DNA of 64,000 nt from Reyranella sp. (GTDB lineage: Bacteria; Pseudomonadota; Alphaproteobacteria; Reyranellales; Reyranellaceae), in contig NZ_SCVC01000021.1 in the NCBI RefSeq assembly GCF_004297405.1, forward strand, positions 434,001-498,000, written 5' to 3'. Shown in pieces: positions 17,767 to 27,000 of this stretch (position 1 is the first letter of the stretch; each line of letters starts with the position of its first letter). Made by a program: the position numbers and the translations under genes. The notes below the pieces were generated by a model, which searched no databases, had not been told where the DNA came from, and saw only the letters and a list, made by a program, of their open reading frames with translations.

Positions 17767-18739
17767 GTTCGCCGGTCTTGCCCTTGTCGCCGTCGCCATC
17801 GAAGCGGCCGTTGGATATCCCGACCCGCTCTATCGTGCGATCGGCCATCCAGTGACCTGGATCGGGCGGCTCATAGCATGGGCCGACGACGCGTGGAATT
17901 CGCCCACGGCCTCGTTCGAGCAACGCCGCGGGATGGGCGTCGTCCTGCTTCTCGTGCTTCTGGGCTCGAGCATCGCCGTGGGTGTCTTCGTGGCGGACCT
18001 GCTGGACGACATCTTCGACGATCTCTTTGGTGCGCTGCTCTGCGGCCTGCTGGCGAGTTCGTTGATCGCGCAACGGAGCCTCGCCGCGCATGTTGCAGAT
18101 GTAGCGCGCGGGCTCGATGAGCACGGGCTGGTCGGTGGGCGCAACATGGTCTCGCGTATCGTCGGCCGCGATACCGAGGCCCTCGACGAAGCCGGCATCT
18201 GCCGTGCGGCGATCGAGAGCCTCGCCGAGAATTTTTCCGACGGCGTCGTGGCGCCGCTCTTCTGGATGGTCGTGGCGGGCCTGCCGGGCGCGTTGGCCTA
18301 CAAGGCGGTCAACACGGCCGATTCCATGGTCGGTCACAAATCCGATCGCTATCGCGCCTTCGGCTGGGCCTCCGCTCGCTTCGACGATCTGGTGAACCTG
18401 CCGGCCTCGCGGCTGACGGCCCTCTGGTTGATCGCGGCGGCGGCATTGCTGCCGGGCTGTTCGCCGGCGAATGCGATGGCGGCTGTGCGTCGTGATTCCC
18501 GGCATCATCGCTCGCCCAACGCCGGTTGGCCGGAGGCCGCCATGGCGGGCGCACTCGGTATCCGGCTCGCCGGTCCGCGCATCTACGGTGGCGTGACGGT
18601 CGATGATCGCTGGATGGGTGATGGTCGGGCCGAGCTGACGGCCAACGACATCCGCGCTGCGTTGCAGCTCTATCGCACGGCCTGCGGCATACAAATCGCG
18701 GTCATCGCTTTGTTGGCCGCCATCATCGTGCTGGCGTGA
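17765..18739 (+). CDS. cobD: Adenosylcobinamide-phosphate synthase CobD/CbiB
   Basis: A 324-residue integral membrane enzyme that amidates adenosylcobyric acid with aminopropanol phosphate. The hallmark [20 protein letters not shown] lies near the N-terminus. [39 protein letters not shown] sequence (around residues 125-160) and [30 protein letters not shown] (around 180-210) are family signatures. About five hydrophobic segments are visible. The start at 17765 overlaps the start of divergent cobC. Its 3' end overlaps the 3' end of convergent cobQ by 17 bases. An in-frame GTG six codons upstream is a possible alternative start. Confidence 0.94.
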   Translation: MFAGLALVAVAIEAAVGYPDPLYRAIGHPVTWIGRLIAWADDAWNSPTASFEQRRGMGVVLLLVLLGSSIAVGVFVADLLDDIFDDLFGALLCGLLASSLIAQRSLAAHVADVARGLDEHGLVGGRNMVSRIVGRDTEALDEAGICRAAIESLAENFSDGVVAPLFWMVVAGLPGALAYKAVNTADSMVGHKSDRYRAFGWASARFDDLVNLPASRLTALWLIAAAALLPGCSPANAMAAVRRDSRHHRSPNAGWPEAAMAGALGIRLAGPRIYGGVTVDDRWMGDGRAELTANDIRAALQLYRTACGIQIAVIALLAAIIVLA

Positions 18740-20213
18740 GATCGGGCGCGCGCGCCAACGCGTAGAGCCGGTCGAGATCGATGTGCTGCTCGATGTGTTC
18801 GGCCAGGCGATCGAGCGTGACTTCGATGCCGGCTTCGTAGTCGAAGCCCGTGCTGGCCGCGCCGATCCTTTGCAGCCAGTGGCGACGCTGCCGGTCGTCG
18901 GCCAGCAGCCCATGAACATAGCAGCCGGCAATCCGTCCGCTCTCGTCGACGGCGCCGTCGCTGCCTCCGCCGTCCAGCGTCAGCAGCGGTCGCATATCGC
19001 CGGTCGTGCGGCCGATATGCATCTCGTAGCCTTTGAAGGGGACGCCGCCTGCTTCCGTCTGGCCTGTGACTTCGACCAGCACCTTGTCGCCGCCTAGCAC
19101 GGTCTCGACATCGAGCAAGCCCAACCCCTCGACGCTGCCGGGCGGGCCTTCGATGCCATCAGGGTCGGCGATATGGCGGCCGAGCATCTGATAGCCACCG
19201 CAGATTCCCAGCACATGCCCGCCACGGCGCAGGTGCGCGCGCAAATCAATCTCCCAGCCCGCGGCACGCAGGGCCGCGAGATCGGCGATGGTCGCCTTCG
19301 AGCCCGGCAGGATGACGAGTGCGGCATCACCGGGGATCGCTTCGCCGGGGCGCACGAACACCACGTCGATCTCCGGCTCCTGCCGCAGTGGATCGAAGTC
19401 GTCGAAGTTGGCGATACGCGGATAGGCCAACACGGCAATGCGAACTGCGCCGCTGGCAGTGCGGACGTTGTTCGGCAGGCCGAGGGCATCTTCGGCAGGC
19501 AGCCGGTGGGCGTCCTCGAAGAAGGGGACCAATCCCAGCGCCTGCCATCCCGTATGCTGCTCGACCAGCTTCATGCCATCGGCAAACAGAGCGGGATCAC
19601 CACGGAATCGATTGACGATGAAGCCTACGATCATGGCGGCATCGGCAGGATCGATCACTGTCTTGGTGCCGACCAGGCTTGCGATCACGCCGCCACGGTC
19701 GATGTCACCGACCAACACGACGGGCACGTTAGCGGCGCGGGCGAATCCCATATTGGCGATGTCGGCCGCACGCAGGTTTACTTCCGAAGCCGAGCCTGCG
19801 CCTTCGACCAGAAGAAGATCCGCTTCGGCGGCGAGCTTGCCGAAACTTTGCAGCACGGCACCCAGCAATCCTGGTTTCATCGTCTGGTATTCGCGTGCCT
19901 TGGCATTGCCGACGACGCGGCCCTGCACCACCACCTGCGCGCCGACATCGCTCTGGGGTTTCAGGAGCACCGGATTCATGTGGACGCTGGGCGCGATGCC
20001 GGCCGCGCGTGCCTGCAGCGCCTGGGCACGTCCGATCTCGCCGCCATCGGCCGTGACGGCCGCATTGTTCGACATGTTCTGTGGCTTGAACGGCCGCACC
20101 TTGAGACCGCGCCGCGTGTAGGCGCGGGCCAGGGCCGCGACCAGCAACGACTTTCCGACATCGGAGCCCGTACCCTGGATCATCAGGGCGCGCGCGGTGG
20201 TCCTTTCGGCCAT
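18723..20213 (-). CDS. cobQ: Cobyric acid synthase (glutamine-hydrolysing) CobQ
   Basis: A 496-residue enzyme that amidates the b, d, e and g side chains of adenosylcobyrinic acid a,c-diamide with glutamine and ATP. The N-terminal dethiobiotin-synthetase-like domain has [10 protein letters not shown] and [15 protein letters not shown]. The C-terminal glutaminase domain has the nucleophile Cys in [10 protein letters not shown] and a His in CYVHGLLAD. Length is normal. The ATG overlaps the TGA of cobO as TGATG, indicating translational coupling of cobO and cobQ. It is convergent with cobD. Confidence 0.97.
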   Translation of the reverse strand: MAERTTARALMIQGTGSDVGKSLLVAALARAYTRRGLKVRPFKPQNMSNNAAVTADGGEIGRAQALQARAAGIAPSVHMNPVLLKPQSDVGAQVVVQGRVVGNAKAREYQTMKPGLLGAVLQSFGKLAAEADLLLVEGAGSASEVNLRAADIANMGFARAANVPVVLVGDIDRGGVIASLVGTKTVIDPADAAMIVGFIVNRFRGDPALFADGMKLVEQHTGWQALGLVPFFEDAHRLPAEDALGLPNNVRTASGAVRIAVLAYPRIANFDDFDPLRQEPEIDVVFVRPGEAIPGDAALVILPGSKATIADLAALRAAGWEIDLRAHLRRGGHVLGICGGYQMLGRHIADPDGIEGPPGSVEGLGLLDVETVLGGDKVLVEVTGQTEAGGVPFKGYEMHIGRTTGDMRPLLTLDGGGSDGAVDESGRIAGCYVHGLLADDRQRRHWLQRIGAASTGFDYEAGIEVTLDRLAEHIEQHIDLDRLYALARAPDLTPAR

Positions 20214-20824
20214 CAGAACTCGATGCCTTCCTGGGCTTTTACGCCGGCCGCGAAGTGGTGCTTCACCAAGGTCATCTCGGTCACCAGGTCGGCTGCCTCG
20301 ATGAGCTCGGGCTTGGCGTTGCGGCCGGTGACGACGATATGCTGGTCGGAACGCCGCGCCTTCAGGGCGGCCACGACCTTGGTGATGTCGAGGTGGTCGT
20401 AGCGCAGTGAGATATTGAGTTCGTCGAGCACGATGAAGCGGATCGACGGATCGGCCATCAGCTCCAGTGCCTTCGCCCAGGCGCGCTCGGCGGCTGCCAC
20501 GTCGCGCTCGCGATCCTGGGTTTCCCAGGTGAAGCCTTCACCTAGTGTGAACCACTGCACCTGATCGCCAAACCGTTCGACGGCAAGCCTCTCCCCGGTT
20601 TGCCAGGCACCCTTGCCGAACTGCACGACACCGCAACGCAGACCTCGACCGATGGCGCGTAGCAACAGACCAAAGGCTGCTGTCGACTTGCCTTTGCCCT
20701 TGCCGGTGTGGACGACGAGGAGGCCCTTCTCGACAGTCTTGAGGGCAACCTCTTTGTCCTGGATGGCCTTTCGGTTGGCCATTTTTGCTTTATGGCGAGC
20801 TTCTTCGTCCTGTTCGATCGTCAT
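20213..20824 (-). CDS. cobO: Cob(I)yrinic acid a,c-diamide adenosyltransferase CobO
   Basis: A 203-residue cytoplasmic adenosyltransferase (CobO/BtuR family) that attaches the adenosyl group from ATP to reduced cobalt. The P-loop GKGKGKST is at residues 41-48, followed by [14 protein letters not shown] and the [16 protein letters not shown] segment typical of the family. The start at 20824 fits the family N-terminus ([15 protein letters not shown]); 15 further codons upstream are open but unlikely. It is first in the leftward pair cobO-cobQ and divergent from hupE copy 1, with about 150 bases between. Confidence 0.96.
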   Translation of the reverse strand: MTIEQDEEARHKAKMANRKAIQDKEVALKTVEKGLLVVHTGKGKGKSTAAFGLLLRAIGRGLRCGVVQFGKGAWQTGERLAVERFGDQVQWFTLGEGFTWETQDRERDVAAAERAWAKALELMADPSIRFIVLDELNISLRYDHLDITKVVAALKARRSDQHIVVTGRNAKPELIEAADLVTEMTLVKHHFAAGVKAQEGIEF

Positions 20825-20895
20825 GGCTGCCTGCTGTGCGATGGGAGTACAGAATGATCGCCGGGGCACACGACAGCAAGGTAGACCGAAGATTG

Positions 20896-20925
20896 TTGAC
20901 GGCTCTTGGCCATCACCCGTATCAA
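20896..20925 (+). promoter_or_regulatory. Promoter of hupE copy 1
   Basis: TTGACG (20896-20901) and TATCAA (20920-20925) are separated by 18 bases, a good sigma-70-like promoter. The same hexamers with the same spacing and shared flanking bases (CACCCGTATCAA here, GACCCGTATCAA there) occur before the riboswitch of hupE copy 2, so the promoter appears duplicated. Here only about 50 bases separate the -10 from the start codon and no riboswitch intervenes. Confidence 0.65.
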
Positions 20926-20974
20926 AAGAACAACGGTGAGATTGGGAAGGCTCGCTGCAAAAATCGGGGAGGCT

Positions 20975-21604
20975 ATGTCGGCATCGGTCCGTCGAATGGG
21001 CATGCTGGCGGCCGTGTTAATGGTCGCCCTTCAAAGCGTCGCCTTCGGCCAATCTGCCGTCGACGAAGAACTGCCGCGTACCTTTGCGGAGGGCTTGGCT
21101 TCGGGTGTGGGCGATCCGATCTTCGAATATTATCACCTGGCGGCAATTGTCGGCATTGGCATCCTGGCGGGTATCGCTGCGCGAGGACTCGTTCCGCTAC
21201 TGGCTTTCAGCGCAGCTTCTATCATCGGCGTGGCCATCCAGATCAGTCCCGCCACGCTTCCCTTCGACGAGACAGTGGTCGCCCTGACGACAATCGGTAT
21301 CGGCGCACTGGTCGTGCGGCGACAGACGATTCATCCGCAGATTGCATCCATTCTTTTCGCCATCGCGGGTCTCTTCCATGGCTACTCGTTGAGCGAATCA
21401 ATCGCCAAAGCGCCAACGGCACCGTTATTGGCCTATATCGGTGGCATGCTCCTGGTCCAGATTGGCGTCGGCGCGATCGCCTGTGCATTCGCGATCAAGA
21501 TCTCCGGTCGGCCGACTCAGATTCGGGGACTGACCCTCATTGGCGCCGTGGTGACTGTGGCGGGCGCCGTCGCCGCGGCCAACTCGATCGGCCTCTTCAG
21601 CTGA
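20975..21604 (+). CDS. HupE/UreJ-family membrane protein, copy 1 (degenerate metal motif)
   Basis: A 209-residue membrane protein with a signal peptide (cleavage near VAFGQ) and about six hydrophobic segments, homologous along its length to hupE copy 2 downstream. HupE proteins are secondary Ni/Co permeases with an essential HX5DH motif; here the equivalent segment reads DPIFEYYH, so the first His and the Asp are lost. The second motif is changed as well (FHGYSLSE). The start at 20975 has GGGGAGG upstream. It has the same type of promoter as copy 2 but no riboswitch, so it should not respond to B12. It may transport something else, be regulatory, or be decaying. Confidence 0.82.
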   Translation: MSASVRRMGMLAAVLMVALQSVAFGQSAVDEELPRTFAEGLASGVGDPIFEYYHLAAIVGIGILAGIAARGLVPLLAFSAASIIGVAIQISPATLPFDETVVALTTIGIGALVVRRQTIHPQIASILFAIAGLFHGYSLSESIAKAPTAPLLAYIGGMLLVQIGVGAIACAFAIKISGRPTQIRGLTLIGAVVTVAGAVAAANSIGLFS

Positions 21605-21627
21605 GGGTTGCTGCGGCTCGATTCCCG

Positions 21628-21657
21628 TTGACGGCGCTTCACCGCGACCCGTATCAA
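21628..21657 (+). promoter_or_regulatory. Promoter of the riboswitch-controlled cob operon
   Basis: TTGACG (21628-21633) and TATCAA (21652-21657), with an 18-base spacer, lie immediately before the cobalamin riboswitch. The transcript would begin near 21664, at the 5' edge of the riboswitch. The arrangement repeats that of hupE copy 1. Confidence 0.7.
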
Positions 21658-21663
21658 GCGCAG

Positions 21664-21828
21664 GACGGTGCCCCGCGAGGGGATCAAAAGGGAACACGGT
21701 GACGGGTTTAGGCCCCAATCCGAGGCTGCCCCCGCAACTGTAATCGGCAAGCCGAAGGCCTTGATACCACTGGGAAACCGGGAAGGTGGCCTGAGGCGGA
21801 GAGCCGAGAGCCAGGAAACCTGCCGTCG
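21664..21828 (+). ncRNA. Cobalamin riboswitch upstream of hupE copy 2 and the cob operon
   Basis: The conserved adenosylcobalamin aptamer elements occur in order: GGTGCC near the 5' end, AAAAGGGAA, GCTGCCCCCGCAACTGTAA (21725-21743), a CCACTGGG segment, GGGAAGGTGGCC, and the B12 box AGCCAGGAAACCTGCC (21809-21824). In this position it should lower expression of the downstream cobalt permease and cobalamin genes when B12 is abundant. The next 140 bases hold the expression platform. Confidence 0.95.
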
Positions 21829-21908
21829 AAAGTGCCGCATCCGAGTCCTGGCGCGGGGAACCGCCGGGAGCGAGGTCCACCCGACATCCGGTCCTGACCG
21901 GAGGCGGG

Positions 21909-21960
21909 CTCCGTCGGAGACGGCAGCGAGACGAGTCCAGTCGGGCTCGCGACGACGGAG
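21909..21960 (+). promoter_or_regulatory. SD-sequestering stem of the riboswitch expression platform
   Basis: CTCCGTCG (21909-21916) is perfectly complementary to CGACGGAG (21953-21960). The latter contains the SD (GGAG) seven bases before the hupE ATG at 21968. No T-run or strong terminator hairpin is visible, so control is probably at translation start. An alternative local hairpin CTCCGTCGGAG could free the SD. Confidence 0.55.
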
Positions 21961-21967
21961 GCAGGCG

Positions 21968-22594
21968 ATGACGACCCCGATCCGGCGAACGGCCATCCTG
22001 ACAGCTTTTCTCATGCTCGCCTGGCAGGTGCCCGCCTATGCGCACCATGCAATGGATGGTGACCTGCCGCAGACTTTTGTGCAGGGCCTGTTGTCGGGGC
22101 TCGCCCATCCCATCATCGGCCTCGATCATCTGGCCGCCATTGTCGGCGTCGGCGCTCTGGCGGGCATCGCTGGCCGCGGCGTGGCGCCCGTTCTGGCGTT
22201 CAGTGCGGCCATGATGGCGGGCGTTGCGATGCATCTCGGCAGGATCGATCTGCCGGGTGGTGAATTGCTGGTTGGCCTGGCGACACTGGGGATCGGCGCA
22301 CTCCTGATCCTGCGCATCGTGATCTCGCCAGTGCTTGCGGTTGCTCTGTTCGCCGTCGCGGGACTGATACACGGCCATGCGCTGGGCGAATCGATCGTCG
22401 GGGCGGAGCCTGCGCCGATCGTGGCCTATCTCGCGGGTCTCTTCATCGTGCAGACCGCGATCGGTCTTGGCGCGTGCCTCGCGGCTCAGCGCCTTGCCAG
22501 TCGGGCCCGCACCCTAGCGCTTTCGGCGGCGGGCACTGCGGTTGCGCTGATCGGCGGTGCGGTTGCTGCGTCTGCAGCTGGCCTCGCAGCCTGA
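21968..22594 (+). CDS. hupE: HupE/UreJ-family cobalt (nickel) permease, copy 2
   Basis: A 208-residue inner-membrane protein with a signal peptide (cleavage near VPAYA-HH) and about six transmembrane segments. The HX5DH metal motif is intact as HPIIGLDH, and a second motif reads IHGHALGES. Placement directly behind a cobalamin riboswitch and before cobW-cobN indicates cobalt uptake for B12 synthesis rather than nickel for hydrogenase or urease, neither of which is present here. The start at 21968 follows GGAG, which lies in the riboswitch-controlled stem. A paralogue lies just upstream. Confidence 0.9.
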   Translation: MTTPIRRTAILTAFLMLAWQVPAYAHHAMDGDLPQTFVQGLLSGLAHPIIGLDHLAAIVGVGALAGIAGRGVAPVLAFSAAMMAGVAMHLGRIDLPGGELLVGLATLGIGALLILRIVISPVLAVALFAVAGLIHGHALGESIVGAEPAPIVAYLAGLFIVQTAIGLGACLAAQRLASRARTLALSAAGTAVALIGGAVAASAAGLAA

Positions 22595-22607
22595 TCGGAA
22601 TCGCTAC

Positions 22608-22991
22608 ATGACGATGTCTTCCACGCTTTATGTTTGCGTGACGTGTCGCGGCAATGGCGACATATCCGCCGGTGAGCCGCGGCCCGGTGCGCGTCTCCTG
22701 GCGGCGATTGAACATGGATCGGCAGAAGTTGGCGAAGGTGTCGCCGTCATCGGCGTCGAATGTCTGTCCAACTGCTCGCGAAGCTGCAGCGCTGCCGTCG
22801 CCGCTCCGGGCAAGTGGACCTATGTGATCGGCAATCTCGATCCTGAGCAGCACGCCCCCGACATTCTCGCTTTTGCCCGCCAGCACAGCGCCCATGAACT
22901 CGGCCTGCCCGTGTGGCGCGAGCGTCCCGAACACATCCGAAAGAACACCATAGCGCGTGTCCCGCCGATAGCCCTGAAGGAGTCCCCATGA
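22608..22991 (+). CDS. DUF1636 family putative metal-binding protein
   Basis: A 127-residue protein of the DUF1636 family, small cysteine-rich proteins often found beside cobW in cobalamin gene clusters. Cysteines lie in LYVCVTCRGNGD near the N-terminus and in ECLSNCSRSCSAAV in the middle, an arrangement reminiscent of thioredoxin-like 2Fe-2S ferredoxins. It may bind a metal or a cluster and assist cobalt insertion, but no function is established that I know of. ATG at 22608 or 22614. Its stop overlaps the cobW start (ATGA), so the two are translationally coupled. Confidence 0.85.
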   Translation: MTMSSTLYVCVTCRGNGDISAGEPRPGARLLAAIEHGSAEVGEGVAVIGVECLSNCSRSCSAAVAAPGKWTYVIGNLDPEQHAPDILAFARQHSAHELGLPVWRERPEHIRKNTIARVPPIALKESP

Positions 22992-24022
22992 GTACGCTTG
23001 CCAAAGTACCGTGCACCATCGTCACCGGTTTCCTCGGGGCCGGGAAGACGACACTGGTTCGTCACGTGCTGGAGAATGCCGGCGGCCGCCGTCTGGCGGT
23101 CATCGTCAACGAATTCGGCGATGTCGGCATCGACGGCGAAATTCTGAAGGGGTGCGGTATCGAGAGCTGCCCAGAGGACGCGATTGTCGAGTTGGCGAAC
23201 GGTTGCATCTGCTGCACCGTCGCGGACGATTTCGTGCCGGCCCTCAAGGGGCTGCTCGACCGGCCCGTGCCGCCCGAGCATATCGTCATCGAGACCTCGG
23301 GCCTCGCGCTGCCCAAGCCGCTGGTGAAGGCCTTCAACTGGCCCGAGATCGCCTCGCGCGTCACGGTCGATGGAGTGGTGGCCGTCGTCGACGGCGCCGC
23401 GGTGGCGGCCGGCCGCTTTGCCGACGATCCCGAGGCGATCGCCCGTCAGCGTGCGGCCGACGACTCGCTCGATCACGACAATCCCTTGGAAGAAGTGTTC
23501 GAGGATCAGCTCCTCTGTGCCGATCTCGTCATTCTGAACAAGGCCGACCTCATCGATGCCGCCGAGAAGAAGTCGGTGATCGATCAGATCAGCCAGACTT
23601 TGCCGCGCGCTGTTGCACTCGTGGAGGCGCGCAACGGCCAGGTGCCGGTGAAGGTGCTTTTGGGTCTTGGCGCCGCGGCGGAAGCCGACCTCGAGGCGCG
23701 GCCTTCGCATCATGAACTCGAAGGCGAGCACGATCATGAAGATTTCGACACCTTCATCATCGATCTCCCGGTCTTCGCCTCGCCGCAGCAGCTAGTTGAG
23801 CGCATGGTGAAAGCGGCCGAGACGCACGATGTGCTGCGCATGAAGGGCTTCGTCGACATCGAAGGCAAGCCGATGCGGTTGCTCGTGCAGGGCGTCGGCG
23901 CGCGCATTCAGCATCAGTTCGATCGCCGCTGGCCGGACGGCAAGCAGCGCCAGGGCCGCCTCGTCGTCATCGGTGAGAAGGGTTTCGACCAGGCGGCGAT
24001 CCGGACGCTTCTCGCAGGGTAG
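22988..24022 (+). CDS. cobW: Cobalamin biosynthesis G3E GTPase CobW
   Basis: A 344-residue COG0523 metallochaperone GTPase, proposed to deliver cobalt to the CobNST chelatase. P-loop TGFLGAGKTT near the N-terminus, the metal-binding CxCC motif in GCICCTV, NKAD for guanine binding, and a His/Asp-rich stretch (SHHELEGEHDHED) near residue 240 before the C-terminal domain. These are typical of CobW. The ATG at 22988 overlaps the stop of the DUF1636 gene. cobN follows 5 bases later. Confidence 0.96.
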   Translation: MSTLAKVPCTIVTGFLGAGKTTLVRHVLENAGGRRLAVIVNEFGDVGIDGEILKGCGIESCPEDAIVELANGCICCTVADDFVPALKGLLDRPVPPEHIVIETSGLALPKPLVKAFNWPEIASRVTVDGVVAVVDGAAVAAGRFADDPEAIARQRAADDSLDHDNPLEEVFEDQLLCADLVILNKADLIDAAEKKSVIDQISQTLPRAVALVEARNGQVPVKVLLGLGAAAEADLEARPSHHELEGEHDHEDFDTFIIDLPVFASPQQLVERMVKAAETHDVLRMKGFVDIEGKPMRLLVQGVGARIQHQFDRRWPDGKQRQGRLVVIGEKGFDQAAIRTLLAG

Positions 24023-24027
24023 GCCAA

Positions 24028-27000
24028 ATGCACGTCCTCGCGACCGAGCTGGCGAGCCTCGAAGAAGTCGAGACCGCCATCGACCTCGGCCAGTCGCCGG
24101 CGGAGGTCGTCGTGCTGTCCTTTTCGGACAGCGACCTCTCGGCGCTGGCGGCGGCCTGGCGCCACGACGTCGATCTGCTGCCGACCTTGAGGCTCGCCAG
24201 CCTGAAGAAGCTCAGGCATCCGATGTCGGTCGATCTCTATGTCGATCGCGTATTGTCCGACGCACGGCTCGTCATCGTGCGCGGCCTGGGCGGCCTCGAT
24301 TATTGGCGCTACGGCTTCGAGCGCATCGGCGATCTGGCACGCGACAAGGGCATACTGTTCGCGGCCCTGCCTGGCGACGACCGGCCAGATCCGCGCCTTG
24401 CCGCTGTTTCGACTTTGGCGGCCGAAAAGCTTGCGGGCCTGGATGCCTACTTCCGGGCGGGCGGTACGGAGAATTTGCGCCAGGCGCTACGTTATGCCGC
24501 CAATCTGCTGGGAAGCGATCTCATTGGGGAGCCACCCCAGCCGGTCGGTGCTCTCTCCGTCATCGGACCGCCCGCCGACGGCCGTCCCGCGGCGATGGTC
24601 GTGTTCTATCGCGCCAACCTGATGGCAGCGGATATGGCGCCCATCGAGGCGCTGTCGCAGGCACTCGATCGCGAAGGGCTCTCGGCTTTCGCGGTAGCCG
24701 TCGGCAGCCTCAAGGATCCGGCGATCCAGGCCGATCTCGATCGGCTGATCCGAGAGCGTTCACCAAAGATCATCCTGAACACCACGGCCTTTTCGGCGTT
24801 GCGCCAGGACGAGACGACCGTGCTCGATGCTGCCGATGCGCCGGTACTGCAGGTCGTGCTGTCGGGCAGCACGCGCGAGGCCTGGGAAGGCTCGCCGCGT
24901 GGCCTGTCGCCATCGGACTTGGCAATGAACGTCGTCCTGCCCGAGCTCGACGGGCGGTTGCTGGCGCGCGCCATCTCCTTCAAGGCCGAGACGGCGGTCG
25001 ATCCACGCCTCGAGTTCGCGAGTGTGCATCACGCACCTCATCCCGATCGCATCGACTATGTCGCGCGCCTTGGCGCGGCCTGGGCGAAGCTCGGGATCAA
25101 GTCGCGCCATGATCGCCGGCTGGCGTTGGTTCTCTCCGATTACCCGGCTCGCGGTGGCCGCACCGGCTATGCCGTCGGGCTCGACACGGCCGCCAGCGTG
25201 ATCGAGATCATCTCCTTGCTGCACGACGAAGGCTACGATGTCGGCACCGAACCGTGGCAGCCAGCCGATGTCGAGCGGTTGCTGGCAGGCGCCGTCGATC
25301 ACATCGATATTCCTCTGGCGCGCTACAACGAATGGCGTGCCGAGCTGCCGCCGAGCCTGCAGCGCGATCTCGTCGAGACCTGGGGCGAGCCGGCGCAGGA
25401 TTTCCGATTGCCGGTGCTGCGTTGTGGCAAGGTGCTGGTTCTGCTGCAACCCGATCGCGGTACGAGCCTCGATCGCAAGTCGGGCTATCACGACACGAGC
25501 TGCCCGCCGAGCCACGCCTATGTCGCGCTCTACGCCTGGCTGCGCGAGCAGGAACGCATCGACGCGCTGGTTCATCTCGGCACGCATGGCACCCTGGAAT
25601 GGCTGCCCGGCAAGGCGTTGGCACTGTCGGCGGAATGCTGGCCCGAGGCCGTGCTGGGCGCGTTGCCGGTCGTCTATCCCTTCATCGTCAACAACCCCGG
25701 CGAGGCCGTGCAGGCCAAGCGCCGCCTGGGCGCCGTGACGATTGGCCATCTGACCCCGCCGCTCAGTGCCGCCGGTTTGCACGGCGCGCTGGCCGAGATG
25801 GAAAGCATCATCGAGGAATATGCCGCGGCTGATGGACTCGATCGCCGACGTTTGCGCTTCCTCGAAGACGAGATCGTGGAGCGTGCCTGGAGCAACGGGC
25901 TCGCCGCCGAGTGCGGGTTGATGAAGGACGAACCCAATCGCCAGGCCATTTCCAAGCTCGACGCGCAGCTTTGCGACATCAAGGAACTCAGCATTCGCGA
26001 CGGCCTGCACATCTTTGGCCGTACGCCGGATGAGGCGAGGGTGAGTGCGCTTGCCCAGGCGACAGGCCAGGAAGCCGCGGTCCGCGCTTCTGCGGGACGT
26101 GAGCGCAGTGCCTTGATCGCGGCTCTCGACGGCCGGCGTGTCGCGCCTGGTCCTGCCGGCGCGCCGACGCGCGGCCGTGCCGACGTGCTGCCGACCGGGC
26201 GCAATCTCACCTCGATCGATCCGCGGGCCATTCCGACCCGTACCGCTGCAGCCATCGGCACACGCGCGGCGGCGGAAGTCGTGCGGCGCTACCTGCAGGA
26301 TCATGGCGACCATCCGCGCGCCCTGGTGATCGACCTTTGGGCCTCGGCCTCGCTGCGGACCGGCGGCGACGATCTCGCGCAGGCGCTGGCCTATCTCGGC
26401 GTGAAGCCGACATGGGATGCGGTGTCCGGCAGAGTTACCGGCATTGAGGTGATGCCGCTTGCCACCCTCGACCGGCCTCGCATCGACGTGACGCTGCGCA
26501 TCTCCGGTCTGTTCCGCGACATCTTCGAGGCGCAGATCGCGCTGTTCGACATGGCGGTGCGCAAGGTGGCGGCGCTCGACGAGCCGGCGGAAGACAACCC
26601 GCTAGCTGAAGCCCATCGCAAAGGCGCCGATCTTGCGCGCGTCTTTGGCTCTGCGCCGGGAAGCTATGGTGCGCAGGCGGCCGACCTGGCGCTCGATGGC
26701 GACTGGCGCACGCGGGCCGACCTGGGCGAGGCCTATCTCGCCACCGTGACCCACGCCTATGGCGGCGCCGAAAGCGTGCGCGACGCCGGCGTGGGCTTTC
26801 GCAGCCGCGTGTCGGAAGCCGAGATTCTGGTGCATCCGCAGGATGATCGCGAGCGCGACATCCTGGACGGCGACGGTGTCGCCGATTTCGCCGGGGGCTT
26901 CGCCGCCGCGGCGGCCCTGCTGGGCAACGAACCCGAGCTCTATCATCTCGATACCAGCCGGTCCGAGCAGCCCAAGGCGCGTCGTCTGGCCGAGGAAATC

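Noticed and set aside
20825..20974. A third cobalamin riboswitch between cobO and hupE copy 1
   Set aside because: No B12 box (AGCCAGGAGACCTGCC type) and no GCCCCCGCAACTG core on either strand; only short end-like fragments remain.
24760..26313. A 517-codon minus-strand reading frame inside cobN
   Set aside because: It lies antisense to the chelatase core of cobN and its translation shows no domain. Long antisense frames are common in GC-rich DNA.
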